From the NCBI RefSeq assembly GCF_004365635.1, contig NZ_SOBH01000001.1, positions 682,001-746,000 on the forward strand: a stretch of DNA of 64,000 bases. Reading direction: 5' to 3'. This document shows, one piece after another, positions 34,038 through 43,229 of this stretch. The number at the start of each line of letters is the position of its first letter. The stretch's first letter is position 1. The notes under the pieces were generated by a model that saw only the letters and a list, made by a program, of their open reading frames with translations, did not search any database and was not told the DNA's origin. This stretch comes from Litoreibacter halocynthiae (GTDB lineage Bacteria; Pseudomonadota; Alphaproteobacteria; Rhodobacterales; Rhodobacteraceae). A program made the position numbers and the translations under genes.

Positions 34038-35440
34038 GGCAATAATTCCTGTAGGCGTAGTTGCGCGATTCGCTCAACCTGTCTGCAGGCCTCGACAAAT
34101 TCGGTTTCACTATCGTTGTTGATGCGGCTGTGGAAGGCCGCGAGGATGCTGGCTTTGTTGTTGTCACGAACCGCAATAATGAATGGAAATCCGTGCTTTG
34201 CAACGTATTCTTCATTCAGGTCGGTAAAGGCTTGGCGTTCCTCGTCAGTCAGGGAATCCAGCCCCGCGCTCGCTTGCTCGGTAGTGCTTTCCGCCGTCAA
34301 CCGTTTGGCGGCCGCGAGCTTTCCTGCAAGATCAGGGTGTGCGTCCAACACTTCCAGCCGCTCCGTCGGGCTGGCCGCACGGAAAACACGTGCCATGGCA
34401 TTCCAAAGACCTTCCGCGCTGTCATGCGCAGGGCCGAGTTCCAGATCCCATGCGCGCTCGGCAACCCATGGAGAGTGCTCGAAGATGCTGCCGTAAGTAT
34501 TTATAAACGTGACTTTATCCATCATCGTCGGGCGGGTTGCAGGGGTCGGCGGGTGCTCTGCCATCCAATGCTGCGCGATCTGTTCGCGGGTGGCGAACCA
34601 CACGCCCTCATGCCCGTTCACATACGTCAAAAAGCGCTTCAGCGCCTGCACACGGCCCGGACGCCCGATCAAGCGGCAGTGCAGCCCGATCGACAGCATT
34701 TTCGGTGCGCCGTCACTGCCTTCTTCGTACAGCGCATCAAAGCTGTCGCGCAGATAGGCCTCGAATTGATCGCCCGAGTTGAACCCTTGCGGCGTGGCAA
34801 AGCGCATGTCGTTGCAATCGAGCGTATAAGGTACCACCAGCTGGTCGCGACCGTCATAGCGCACGTAATAGGGCAGATCATCGGCATAGCTGTCTGCCAC
34901 ATAGTCGAAACCGCCATGCTCGGTCACCAGTCGCACGGTGTTCTCCGAGCAGCGGCCCGTGTACCACCCGCGCGGGGCCTCGCCGACAGCCTCGGTATGC
35001 AGCTTTACGGCGGCGTCCATGTCCGCGCGCTCGTCTTCTGGCGCGTAATCTTTATATTCGATCCATTTCAGTCCGTGTGAGGCAATTTCCCAGCCCGCGT
35101 CTTTCATAGCCGCGACCTGCTCGGGGGAGCGCGCAAGCGCCGTGGCAACGCCGTAAACCGTGATCGGCAGGTCTTTCAAAAGCCGGTGCAACCGCCAAAA
35201 ACCGGCGCGGGCGCCATATTCGTAGATTGATTCCATATTCCAGTGGCGCTGATCCGGCCATGCTGCGGCCCCAACAATCTCGGATAGGAACGCCTCGGAT
35301 GCGGCGTCGCCATGCAGGACGCAATTCTCGCCACCCTCTTCATAATTAACGACAATTTGCACAGCAATCTTCGCGCCATTGGGCCAGTTGGCGTTTGGTG
35401 GGGTAGGCCCGTGGCCTCGCAAATCTCGTGTGTATCGCAT
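34034..35440 (-). CDS. Bifunctional allantoinase (PuuE) / OHCU decarboxylase (UraD) fusion
   Basis: Residues ~1-300 are a PuuE-type, polysaccharide-deacetylase-fold allantoinase (start RYTRDLRGHG, NYEEGGENC). Residues ~305-468 are an OHCU decarboxylase with its conserved HPDLAGKLA and KHGFPFIIAVRDNN. The fusion joins the steps from OHCU to allantoin and allantoin to allantoate. I start at 35440, which places AAAGGA 8 bases upstream and begins like PuuE; an ATG at 35449 is in frame. It is the first gene of the purine operon, below a 19-bp palindrome. Confidence 0.92.
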   Translation of the reverse strand: MRYTRDLRGHGPTPPNANWPNGAKIAVQIVVNYEEGGENCVLHGDAASEAFLSEIVGAAAWPDQRHWNMESIYEYGARAGFWRLHRLLKDLPITVYGVATALARSPEQVAAMKDAGWEIASHGLKWIEYKDYAPEDERADMDAAVKLHTEAVGEAPRGWYTGRCSENTVRLVTEHGGFDYVADSYADDLPYYVRYDGRDQLVVPYTLDCNDMRFATPQGFNSGDQFEAYLRDSFDALYEEGSDGAPKMLSIGLHCRLIGRPGRVQALKRFLTYVNGHEGVWFATREQIAQHWMAEHPPTPATRPTMMDKVTFINTYGSIFEHSPWVAERAWDLELGPAHDSAEGLWNAMARVFRAASPTERLEVLDAHPDLAGKLAAAKRLTAESTTEQASAGLDSLTDEERQAFTDLNEEYVAKHGFPFIIAVRDNNKASILAAFHSRINNDSETEFVEACRQVERIAQLRLQELLP

Positions 35441-35490
35441 GATGGTCATCCTTTGTTACCTTATGGCTACATCATCTTAATCTTTTCGTA

Positions 35491-35509
35491 TTTCAAATTT
35501 AATTTGAAA
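35491..35509. promoter_or_regulatory. 19-bp palindrome upstream of the purine operon
   Basis: TTTCAAATTTAATTTGAAA is a perfect inverted repeat (8-base arms, 3-base centre) 51 bases before the allantoinase start and 61 bases before the divergent DUF2189 gene. It is a probable operator; no cognate regulator is adjacent. Confidence 0.6.
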
Positions 35510-35569
35510 GACTGTTCCGCAAGACAGCTAATGCTTGCTCGCGCGCCTCAACTTGTGCTGTCATGAGCC

Positions 35570-36349
35570 ATGACTGAAGACACCGAAATTGCCGCCTCAC
35601 CACGCCCTGAAATCGGAACCGTCACCCTATGGGAGCTGTTTCGAGCGCTTCGCGAAGGGTGGCGTGATTTTACGCGGGCGCCCATGTACGGGCTTTTCTT
35701 CTCGGCCTTCTACGTTTTGTGCGGGGCAGGACTGATCTATTGGGGGGCCGGAACCTTTACATGGACTTTGGTGCTGGCCTTGGGGTTCCCGATCTTCGCC
35801 CCTTTTGCCGCGGTGGGTCTTTACGAAGTCAGCCGCCGCCTGGAAGCGGGTGAGCCGTTGGGCTGGTCCTCGGTCCTGTCGGTTGTCTGGGCAGAGCGGG
35901 GCAGGCAGTTGCCGTGGATCGGCGCCTTGCTGGTCATCATCTTCTTGTTTTGGAGTTTCTTTGCCCACATGTCCTTCGCGATGTTCTTAGGCAATATGCA
36001 GCTGATCAACATCACCACCTCATGGGACATGTTCCTGACACCGCACGGTATGATGCTGATCGCGTTTCAGCTTCTTGTGGGCGGCCTCGTGGCCTTGTTC
36101 ACTTATTCCATCACCGTGGTCTCGATGCCGTTGCTTTTGGATCGCGAGATTGATTTCATGACCGCAATGGGCTTCTCCATCCGCACCGTGTTGCGCAATC
36201 GCGTCGTCATGCTGCTTTGGGCCGCGATTATCGCGGTGACTGTATTGGCGGCGATGGTGCCGATGTTTCTGGGGCTGTTTCTGGCCCTGCCGGTCCTTGG
36301 CCACGCAACATGGCACATCTACCGGCGCGCGTTGTTCACGCCGCTTTAG
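35570..36349 (+). CDS. DUF2189 family membrane protein
   Basis: This 259-residue protein has about six membrane helices. It shows the DUF2189 pattern of an amphipathic start ([14 protein letters not shown]), paired small-residue helices ([23 protein letters not shown]) and a late [19 protein letters not shown] segment. Members are inner-membrane proteins of unknown function. It is divergent from the purine operon and its end overlaps the convergent TetR gene by 4 bases. Confidence 0.82.
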   Translation: MTEDTEIAASPRPEIGTVTLWELFRALREGWRDFTRAPMYGLFFSAFYVLCGAGLIYWGAGTFTWTLVLALGFPIFAPFAAVGLYEVSRRLEAGEPLGWSSVLSVVWAERGRQLPWIGALLVIIFLFWSFFAHMSFAMFLGNMQLINITTSWDMFLTPHGMMLIAFQLLVGGLVALFTYSITVVSMPLLLDREIDFMTAMGFSIRTVLRNRVVMLLWAAIIAVTVLAAMVPMFLGLFLALPVLGHATWHIYRRALFTPL

Positions 36350-36948
36350 CGGGGGCCGCACAGGCGGTAAAAGGCCTGCAAGGTTGTCTCGACATGTTCG
36401 TTGATCTGCGTGCGGGTCGGTTGCGGCAATGTGCCGATGACGCGGCGCGTTTGCAGGTCGCCGATCAGCAAGCTTAGAAACCACATCGCGGCCTGTTCAT
36501 CGTCGGGCGGATCAATCAATCCGGCCTTACGCAGCGCGCCCATAAGCAGCACGATTTTTGGAAACACCCGCTCGCGCCCGCCTTTCGCGATGGCCGCGCC
36601 AAGATGCCCGCTCGCGTCTGACGCCGCTGCGCGGTTCAGCGCAACGGCACGCTCCCCTAGCAATAGGTGCAGCATGCGTTTGCCCATTTCCTCAAGGATA
36701 TTCTCGGGCGGCAAATCTGCGGCAAGCGCCTTGTCCAAAGCCGCCTCCGCATCCGCGGCATTCGATTTCACGATCTCCAGAAACAGCTGCTGCTTGTCGC
36801 CATACCAGCGATACAAGGTCTCGTTCGAAGCCTTGGCCGCTTTGGCAATGTTGAGCATCGACGCGCCCTCATACCCGCGCTGGCGCATCACTTCGAGCGC
36901 GACGCTCTCGATTTCTGATCGCCGCTTGTCTTTTCGCTCTGCCCGCAC
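36346..36948 (-). CDS. TetR family transcriptional regulator
   Basis: This 200-residue protein has an HTH near residues 25-50 ([27 protein letters not shown]). I choose GTG 36948 because AGAGG lies 5 bases upstream; the longer in-frame start at 37050 would overlap the divergent DUF1772 gene and its probable operator. It presumably represses that gene and itself through the repeated ATGTGTACGA sites. The ligand is unknown. Confidence 0.82.
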   Translation of the reverse strand: MRAERKDKRRSEIESVALEVMRQRGYEGASMLNIAKAAKASNETLYRWYGDKQQLFLEIVKSNAADAEAALDKALAADLPPENILEEMGKRMLHLLLGERAVALNRAAASDASGHLGAAIAKGGRERVFPKIVLLMGALRKAGLIDPPDDEQAAMWFLSLLIGDLQTRRVIGTLPQPTRTQINEHVETTLQAFYRLCGPR

Positions 36949-36980
36949 CTTAGCCTCTTTAATAGCTTGAATATTACCGA

Positions 36981-37022
36981 ACACATGTGTACGAAAATGT
37001 AAAGCCGTATAGATGTGTACGA
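36981..37022. promoter_or_regulatory. Repeated ATGTGTACGA motifs, candidate TetR operator
   Basis: ATGTGTACGA occurs at 36985-36994 and again at 37013-37022. The first also forms the palindrome ACACATGTGT (36981-36990). Both lie between the divergent TetR and DUF1772 genes, within ~60 bases of each start. Confidence 0.55.
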
Positions 37023-37041
37023 TTTTTGAAAGGAAAGAACC

Positions 37042-37542
37042 ATGCAACAATCTGCCAAGTCATTTGCCGTAATCTCCACCGTGTTTGCAGGGGCGATATT
37101 CGGGTTCTTCTACGCGTGGGTCTGTTCGACGATGTGGGGGTTGGACACGCTCGACCCGCGTACAGCCATCTCGGCGATGAACGCGATGAACGGCTCGGTC
37201 CGAAATGCTGTCTTCGCGCCTGCTTTCTTTGGCACGCCCGTGGTACTGGCACTCACCGCACTGGCGCTAAAGCTGGCGGGCAAGGGAAGTGCATCACTCT
37301 GGTTCGGTGTGGCTGCCACGGTGTCACTTGTGTTCGGAACACTGCTGACCATGGCGGTCAACGTCCCGATGAACGAGGCGCTGGCTTTGGTCGACATCCC
37401 AGATGATCGCGCGGCGGCGCAGGTCATCTGGGAGGGCTATTCCCCCAAATGGCAATTCTGGAACCAAGCCCGCACAGTCGCCAGCGGGGTTGCATTGCTG
37501 TTTGCCTGCATTGGCCTCACTAAGATCGGCAAGGCTGCCTAG
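37042..37542 (+). CDS. DUF1772 / anthrone oxygenase-like membrane protein
   Basis: This 166-residue protein has four membrane helices (VISTVFAGAIFGFFYAWV at the start). It shows the DUF1772 features AMNAMNGSVRNAVFAPAFFGTP, the TMAVNVPMNEAL loop and W-x-x-W-N-x-A-R near residue 140. Related fungal enzymes oxidise anthrones; bacterial roles are unknown. AAAGGAAAG precedes the ATG. It is probably controlled by the divergent TetR repressor. Confidence 0.8.
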   Translation: MQQSAKSFAVISTVFAGAIFGFFYAWVCSTMWGLDTLDPRTAISAMNAMNGSVRNAVFAPAFFGTPVVLALTALALKLAGKGSASLWFGVAATVSLVFGTLLTMAVNVPMNEALALVDIPDDRAAAQVIWEGYSPKWQFWNQARTVASGVALLFACIGLTKIGKAA

Positions 37543-38363
37543 ACCGTTGCGCGCCGCGATTGCACCGTGGCGCGGATGAAGGCGGCGATGAAGGCCGCCG
37601 TCATCAGCAACACAATCGTCGGGGCAGGGGCGCTATCAAGAAAGAAGCTCGCATAGACACCGACAAAGGAACAGATAGCCGCGATCCCCATGGACAGCCA
37701 CAGCATGACACCAAACCGCTTAGTCAGCAGGAAGGCGATGGCACCGGGCGCCACAAGGAACGCAATCGCAAGGATGATCCCGACCGCCTGAAGCGCTGCA
37801 ACAACTGTCAGCGAGATTGCTGCCAGCATCCCGAAATGCAATGCACGGACATGCAGCCCCTGCGCGCGGGCCTGTTGCTCGTCGAACGCTTGCAGCAACA
37901 GGTCCCGCCAGAAAAAGCCGATAAGCCCGGTAACAACCACCGCGATCACACCGGTGGTCCACATGTCTTCCGGCCCGACGCCCAGCATGTTGCCAAACAG
38001 GATGTGGTCCAGATGAACCTCGCTCTCGATCTTGGTATACATGACGATCCCAAGCCCGAACATGCCCGAGAACACGACGCCCATCACCGTGTCACGCTTC
38101 ACGCGAGAGTTCTCGTCGATCCAGCCCGTCAGTCCCGCGCAGACCATGCCGGCGGTAAACGCGCCCAAGCCCAAGGGCAGACCCAAGACGTAAGCCAAGA
38201 CCACCCCCGGCAGCACCGCGTGGGAAATGGCGTCGCCCATCAGCGACCAGCCTTTGAGGACCAGAAAGCATGATAGCAGGCCAGCAGGGATCGCTAGCAT
38301 GACCGAGATAATCAGCGCGTTCACCATGAACGGGAACTGGAAGGGAAGGGACCACTCCATCAC
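37539..38363 (-). CDS. sitD: Mn/Fe ABC transporter permease, SitD type
   Basis: This 274-residue ABC-3 family permease has 8 or so helices and the conserved GDAISHAVLPGVVLAY and GAIAFLLTKRF regions. It is the last gene of a four-gene metal importer, with 4-base overlaps to the second permease and to the convergent DUF1772 gene. Confidence 0.9.
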   Translation of the reverse strand: MMEWSLPFQFPFMVNALIISVMLAIPAGLLSCFLVLKGWSLMGDAISHAVLPGVVLAYVLGLPLGLGAFTAGMVCAGLTGWIDENSRVKRDTVMGVVFSGMFGLGIVMYTKIESEVHLDHILFGNMLGVGPEDMWTTGVIAVVVTGLIGFFWRDLLLQAFDEQQARAQGLHVRALHFGMLAAISLTVVAALQAVGIILAIAFLVAPGAIAFLLTKRFGVMLWLSMGIAAICSFVGVYASFFLDSAPAPTIVLLMTAAFIAAFIRATVQSRRATV

Positions 38364-39208
38364 AACGCCTCCCGCGCACGGGCGCGTGCGGCCAAGATGC
38401 CGTGTTTCGGGGCAAAGACAAACGCAGCCAAAAACAGCAGGGTTTGCAGGCAGACGATCACGCCACCGGTCGCCCCATCCAGGAAGTAGCTGGCATAGGC
38501 TCCGACAAAGGAGGTCAGAGTGCCGATCGCTACGGAGATCATCAACAGGCTGGGGAAGCGGTCGGTCAGAAGGTAGGCCGTCGCCCCCGGTGTCACCACC
38601 ATGGCGATGACCAGAAACGCACCCACGGTTTGCATGGCCGCCACGGTACAGGCGGAAAGCAGGGTGAAGAACACCACTTTCAGCAATTCAGGCCGCAGCC
38701 CGATCGACCGCGCATGGCTCTCGTCAAAAAACGTCACCATCAGGTCACGCCATTTGGCCAGCAGCACAATCAGCGACACGCCCCCGATCAAAGCCAGCTG
38801 CAGCGTGTCCGCAGGGGAAATGGCGAGGATATTGCCCATGATGATCGTCTGGATGTTCACCGAGGCGGGCGACAAAGAAATCATGAACAACCCCAGCCCG
38901 AAGAACGAGGTGAAGATCAGCCCGATAATGGCGTCTTCCTTCAGTCCGGTGCGCTGGTTCAAAAACAGCATCGACGCCCCCGCCAAGCCGCCCGCGAAGA
39001 ACGCCCCCAACGCAAAGGGCAGTCCCAGCATGTAAGCTGCCGCCACACCCGGAACGATAGAATGGCTCAGCGCGTCGCCGATCAGCGACCAGCCCTTGAG
39101 CATCAGATAACACGACAGGAAGGCGCACACAGCACCGACCAAGGCCGACACCCACATGGCGTTGAGCATGTAATTATAGGTAAACGGCTCCCACAACACG
39201 CTCATCAT
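38360..39208 (-). CDS. sitC: Mn/Fe ABC transporter permease, SitC type
   Basis: This 282-residue ABC-3 family permease is paralogous to the downstream one ([34 protein letters not shown]). Two permeases plus one ATPase and one binding protein match the SitABCD/MntABCD layout for Mn2+ (or Fe2+) import. Confidence 0.9.
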   Translation of the reverse strand: MMSVLWEPFTYNYMLNAMWVSALVGAVCAFLSCYLMLKGWSLIGDALSHSIVPGVAAAYMLGLPFALGAFFAGGLAGASMLFLNQRTGLKEDAIIGLIFTSFFGLGLFMISLSPASVNIQTIIMGNILAISPADTLQLALIGGVSLIVLLAKWRDLMVTFFDESHARSIGLRPELLKVVFFTLLSACTVAAMQTVGAFLVIAMVVTPGATAYLLTDRFPSLLMISVAIGTLTSFVGAYASYFLDGATGGVIVCLQTLLFLAAFVFAPKHGILAARARAREAL

Positions 39209-40092
39209 GACGCGTCCGCCTCTTCTTCTTCGTCCTCGTCGTGATGGTCGTAGATCACGAATGGACGTTCATCATCCGAGATAACCGTCAGGCGACGTTT
39301 GTCTTCCTCGTCGTCATGCAGGTCAGCACCTTGCATCACGAAGTGACGCAGCACCCCGCCAAAGGCCAGTTCCAGATTCTGACGGGTAAAGATATCCTCG
39401 GTCGGCCCATGCGCAAGCACGGTTTCCTTGATCAGAATGGTGCGGTCGCAAAACTCAGGTACGGAGCCAAGGTTATGGGTCGAGACCAGCATAACCCGCC
39501 CCTCGTCGCGCATCTCACGCAGCAGGGCGATGATCGCGTCCTCGGTTTGCACGTCCACGCCGGTGAACGGCTCGTCCAGCAACACCACGCGGCTGTCTTG
39601 TGCTAATGCGCGGGCAAGGAACACGCGCTTTTTCTGGCCGCCGGACAACTCACCGATCTGGCGGTGGCGGAATTCCAGCATGTTGACCCGCTCCAACGCC
39701 TTCTCGACCATTTTGTGATCCTCGGCGCGCGGGATGCGGAAGAACCCCATATGGCCATAACGGCCCATCATCACCACATCCTCGACCAACACAGGGAACG
39801 TCCAGTCAACCTCCTCTGCCTGCGGGACATAGGCCACAGTATTGGCGCGCAACGCGTCTCGCACGGTGCCACCAAGGATGGAAATGCTGCCCGCAGATGT
39901 CGGGACAAATCCCATAATCGCCTTAAACAGCGTGGACTTTCCCGAGCCGTTCACCCCCACCAAGGCCGCAATCGTCCCTTTGGGTAGCGAGAAGGACGCA
40001 TCGCGCAGGGCCGTATGTCCGTTGCGGTAGGTGACGGTGATCCCTTCGGCGCAGATACCGGCGGCGTCGTCAGGCAGGCTGCCAAAACTCAT
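39205..40092 (-). CDS. sitB: Mn/Fe ABC transporter ATP-binding protein, SitB type
   Basis: This ABC ATPase has Walker [10 protein letters not shown], signature [15 protein letters not shown] and Walker [13 protein letters not shown]. Residues ~255-295 form an extra tail rich in His, Asp and Glu (HDDEEDKRR ... [15 protein letters not shown]) beyond the usual ~250-residue family length. The tail may sense or buffer the metal. It is translationally coupled to sitA and sitC. Confidence 0.9.
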   Translation of the reverse strand: MSFGSLPDDAAGICAEGITVTYRNGHTALRDASFSLPKGTIAALVGVNGSGKSTLFKAIMGFVPTSAGSISILGGTVRDALRANTVAYVPQAEEVDWTFPVLVEDVVMMGRYGHMGFFRIPRAEDHKMVEKALERVNMLEFRHRQIGELSGGQKKRVFLARALAQDSRVVLLDEPFTGVDVQTEDAIIALLREMRDEGRVMLVSTHNLGSVPEFCDRTILIKETVLAHGPTEDIFTRQNLELAFGGVLRHFVMQGADLHDDEEDKRRLTVISDDERPFVIYDHHDEDEEEEADAS

Positions 40093-40970
40093 TGTTCCAG
40101 ACCTTCTACGATGGTTTCAACGGTAACCCTGAGCAGGTCCAGATAGGTCGGCACAGGGCCGTCCTCGCTGCTCAGGCTGTCGACATATAGCACGCCACCA
40201 TAAGCGGCACCGGTTTCGCGCGATATCTGCTCGGCAGGCGCGGCGGAGACGGTGCTTTCCGAGAACACCACTCCGATGTTGTTGTCGCGCACGGCATCAA
40301 TCAACTGGCGTACTTGGCTAGGCGTGCCTTGGGCGTCGGCGTTGATCGGCCACAAATACAGCTCTTTCAGCCCCAGATCGCGGGCAAGGTAGGAGAACGC
40401 CCCTTCCGAGGTCACCAACCAGCGCTTGTTTTCCGGCAAAGCGGCAATGCGATCCTTGAGCGGCCCAAGGGCAGCCACGATCTCGGCTTTGTAGACGTCG
40501 GCATTGGCGCGGTAGGTGTCGGCGTTGGCGACGTCATGCGTGGCAAAGGCGTCCGCGATGTTGTCTACATAGATCAACGCCGCTTCCACCGACATCCATG
40601 CGTGCGGGTTCGGCTTGCCAGAGTAGGGACCTTTGGAAATGCCCATAGGCTCCACCCCGTCCGAGACCACCGCAGACGGCACGTCGCGCAGGTTGCGGAA
40701 GAACTGCTCGAACCACAGCTCGAGGTTCAACCCGTTCCACAACACCAGATCGGCGTTCTGGGCGCGCACGATATCGCGCGGGGTCGGCTCGTAATTGTGA
40801 ATTTCAGCCCCCGGCTTGGTAATGCTTTCCACAACAGCGGCATCCCCCGCCACACGGGACGCCATATCGGCAATCACGGTGAAGGTGGTGACGGCCTTGA
40901 ACTTGTCGGCGGCAGCAACCGGCAGCACGCTGAGACAAAACGCAAGAAGGGCGGGCAGGGCAATACGCAT
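40089..40970 (-). CDS. sitA: Mn/Fe ABC transporter substrate-binding protein, SitA type
   Basis: This 293-residue cluster A-I binding protein has a signal peptide ending PVAAADK. Four expected metal ligands are visible: H58 (IHNYEPTP), H123 (NPHAW), E189 (SEGAF) and D264 (YVDSLS). The two-His, Glu, Asp set is that of Mn/Fe-binding SitA/MntC proteins rather than Zn-specific ZnuA, which carries a His-rich loop absent here. A palindrome lies upstream. Confidence 0.92.
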   Translation of the reverse strand: MRIALPALLAFCLSVLPVAAADKFKAVTTFTVIADMASRVAGDAAVVESITKPGAEIHNYEPTPRDIVRAQNADLVLWNGLNLELWFEQFFRNLRDVPSAVVSDGVEPMGISKGPYSGKPNPHAWMSVEAALIYVDNIADAFATHDVANADTYRANADVYKAEIVAALGPLKDRIAALPENKRWLVTSEGAFSYLARDLGLKELYLWPINADAQGTPSQVRQLIDAVRDNNIGVVFSESTVSAAPAEQISRETGAAYGGVLYVDSLSSEDGPVPTYLDLLRVTVETIVEGLEQ

Positions 40971-41045
40971 AGGTGGGAAACCACTCTGAATAGGGGGATG
41001 GTGTTCCCTCCCTATATGCGAGTCGTTTGCAATAAGTCAAGCTAG

Positions 41046-41062
41046 TTGCGAATTAATCGCAA
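41046..41062. promoter_or_regulatory. Palindrome upstream of sitABCD, candidate Fur/Mur operator
   Basis: TTGCGA-ATTAA-TCGCAA is a perfect inverted repeat ~75 bases upstream of the sitA start, next to a similar half (TTTGCAATAAGTCAAGCTAGTTGCGA). Alphaproteobacterial sit operons are commonly Mn-repressed by Mur; assignment here is inference. Confidence 0.5.
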
Positions 41063-41069
41063 GATTGGC

Positions 41070-41618
41070 TTAGTAGAGTTGTTGGCGCTGCTTGAGCTGG
41101 CGCAAGGAGTATTTGTCGCGGATCAACCCCCAGTCACCTGCATGGAAATGGCGGTCTTGGGGAAGGCACCGCAAACCGCATAGCTGGAAGCTCATGCTCC
41201 GGTCGGGCAGGTTGACCCAAAGCCTGCCACCGGGGGTCGCGATGAACCCGATAAGCCCTTCCCCGATATCAGCTGATAAATCCTCGAACGACGGCACTTC
41301 GCTATCGGCCTCGTGATCATAGGCCCCATGCGTATGGTACGAGGCGAGGGCGGTTATACCGCGCCCGCGGAATTCGTTTGGCAGGCAATCATCGGCATTC
41401 CCCTTGCGCGGGCGCGTAGAGACGATGGCGCCGTCCTCGTTGCGCCCCAGCAATCCGCAAAACTCGCGGCCCGTCTTGAAACTGCGGCTTTGAAGACCCG
41501 TCAGAATCTGGCGCGCCGCGGCGCGAAGTTGTTGGTCATCGGCGGAGCGGCGGGTGTCGGCACCAGCAAGATTGGTGAAAAACAGCAGGACGGATAGGCT
41601 TAGGGCGATAAATTTCAT
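41070..41618 (-). CDS. Exported DUF4329-like protein
   Basis: This 182-residue protein has a signal peptide (FIALSLSVLLFFTNLAGAD). The mature domain contains GREFCGLLGR and ASYHTHGAYDHEADSEVPS followed by FED. The H-x-H plus S-x-x-D arrangement looks like a JAMM/MPN metal site, with a longer spacer than usual. DUF4329 is my family guess; related JAMM-type domains are metalloproteases or deamidases. It is convergent with nothing, sits upstream of the Sit promoter region and is divergent from a FAH gene. Confidence 0.65.
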   Translation of the reverse strand: MKFIALSLSVLLFFTNLAGADTRRSADDQQLRAAARQILTGLQSRSFKTGREFCGLLGRNEDGAIVSTRPRKGNADDCLPNEFRGRGITALASYHTHGAYDHEADSEVPSFEDLSADIGEGLIGFIATPGGRLWVNLPDRSMSFQLCGLRCLPQDRHFHAGDWGLIRDKYSLRQLKQRQQLY

Positions 41619-41708
41619 GCGCGAAAGCTAACCCGATGCATCGCGCGCTGTCCAACTAATCCGTGTGAAGCTAGGTTGCGTCCAAAGATTCTCACTGGAA
41701 GGTCTATC

Positions 41709-42398
41709 ATGAGCTATGTCATCCCGCCCGCACCTCAGGCCTCCGTCGCCGTCGAAGGCTCCTCTGACCGGTTTCCCGTGCGCCGCATATTCTGTGTTGG
41801 CCGGAACTATGCGGAACATATCCTCGAGATGGGCAATGACGAGCGTGACCCGCCGTTCTATTTCACCAAGCCTGCCGATGCGGTGGTCGAAAGCGGGGCA
41901 GAGATCGCCTATCCCCGCGCCACAGCCGACCTGCATCACGAGGTGGAGCTGGTTCTGGCCATCGGCACAGGTGGCTCGGATATATCGCTTTCGGATGCCA
42001 TGGCCCACGTCTGGGGGGCAGGCGTCGGTATCGACCTGACCCGCCGCGACCTGCAGGCCGTCGCTAAGAAGGCGGGCCGCCCGTGGGATATGGCGAAAGG
42101 CTTCGACCGCTCCGCCCCGCTGGGCGCGCTGGTGCCTGTGGCGCAGGCAGGGGGGCTGACCTCTGGCGAAATCTGGCTGACCGTCAATGGAGAGCCCCGT
42201 CAAACCGGTGATCTGGCCGAGATGATCTGGTCCGCCGCAGATTGCGTGGCGCATCTGTCGACACTGGTCGAGCTCGCACCGGGTGACCTGATCATGACCG
42301 GCACTCCCGCAGGGGTCTCCGCAGTGGGGCGCGGTGATATGATGGAGGCCGGTATCGACGGGCTGCCAAATGTCAGCGTGAAAATAGCGGCGTCATAG
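41709..42398 (+). CDS. Fumarylacetoacetate hydrolase family protein
   Basis: This 229-residue FAH-fold protein begins its domain at VGRNYAEHILEMG (here CVGRNYAEH). Acidic metal ligands are in HHEVELVLAIG and the following DLTRRDLQ region, and the family closes with LIMTGTPAGVSAVGRGD. Such enzymes hydrolyse acylpyruvates or decarboxylate oxaloacetate. The ATG at 41709 has GGAAGG upstream. It is a monocistronic unit. Confidence 0.9.
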   Translation: MSYVIPPAPQASVAVEGSSDRFPVRRIFCVGRNYAEHILEMGNDERDPPFYFTKPADAVVESGAEIAYPRATADLHHEVELVLAIGTGGSDISLSDAMAHVWGAGVGIDLTRRDLQAVAKKAGRPWDMAKGFDRSAPLGALVPVAQAGGLTSGEIWLTVNGEPRQTGDLAEMIWSAADCVAHLSTLVELAPGDLIMTGTPAGVSAVGRGDMMEAGIDGLPNVSVKIAAS

Positions 42399-42460
42399 GC
42401 GCACCGGCTGTCCAGACGCGACTTCAGGGCCAGCCTTGATTATTTTGACGTCAGCTCTCC

Positions 42461-42476
42461 CGACATTTCGATGTCG
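42461..42476. other. Hairpin with TTCG loop between convergent genes
   Basis: CGACAT-TTCG-ATGTCG forms a stem with a stable UUCG-type tetraloop in the 126-base gap between the FAH gene and the exporter operon. There is no T-run on either side, so it may be a processing or stability element rather than a terminator. Confidence 0.4.
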
Positions 42477-42524
42477 TCGATCATAGTCGTCTTTATGGAT
42501 CTGCCGCGGGGCGCGCTGGGTGCT

Positions 42525-43229
42525 TTATTGCGAGCGTTTGGGCACCTTGTCCGACACGACCCGCCCGTCCTCCAGCGTGATGATCCGGTCGGCCATCTCC
42601 AGAATGCGGTTGTCATGGGTCACCATCACCGTCGTGGTTTGCCGCGTTTGCCCAAGCGTTTTCAGCATCTGCACCACCGTATGCCCCGACTCCTTGTCCA
42701 GCGCAGCGGTGGGTTCATCCGCGAATACGATGTCAGGGTTCGACACCAAAGCCCGCGCCACCGCGACCCGTTGCTTCTGCCCGCCCGACAGGTTGCCGGG
42801 CAAGTACGTCCGGCGATCCGCCAGCCCCACCAGATCAAGGATGTGGTCGGCTGCGGCGCGTTGCTTGACGGGATTGGCGTTGCCATGGACCTGTAATCCC
42901 ATCAGCACGTTCTGCGCCGCGGTCAGGCTTTCATGAAGGTTATGCGCCTGAAAGATGAACCCCAACCTGCGGCGCAAGCTGACCAGTTGCGCCTCGCTGG
43001 CGCCATTCAACTCTTGGCCGAGCAGCCGCACGCTGCCTTCTTGGACTTCGCGCAGGCACCCCATCAATGTCAGCACGGTGGTTTTGCCAGAGCCGGACGG
43101 CCCCATCAGGATCGTCAGGCTGCCGCGCTCAATGTTCAGAGTCAGGTCGAAAATGGCCTGCTTGCGCGCTTCGCCTTCGCCAAAGAAGTGGTTCAAACCG
43201 CTGGCTTCTATAGGGAAACTCTCAGCCAT
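42525..43229 (-). CDS. ABC exporter ATP-binding protein, DevA/LolD-like
   Basis: This 234-residue ATPase has Walker A GPSGSGKTTVLTLMG, signature LSGGQKQRVAVARAL and Walker B DIVFADEPTAALD. With the following FtsX-type permease and HlyD-type adaptor it forms a DevABC/MacB-like exporter, which in cyanobacteria moves glycolipids out. The cargo here is unknown. Confidence 0.9.
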   Translation of the reverse strand: MAESFPIEASGLNHFFGEGEARKQAIFDLTLNIERGSLTILMGPSGSGKTTVLTLMGCLREVQEGSVRLLGQELNGASEAQLVSLRRRLGFIFQAHNLHESLTAAQNVLMGLQVHGNANPVKQRAAADHILDLVGLADRRTYLPGNLSGGQKQRVAVARALVSNPDIVFADEPTAALDKESGHTVVQMLKTLGQTRQTTTVMVTHDNRILEMADRIITLEDGRVVSDKVPKRSQ

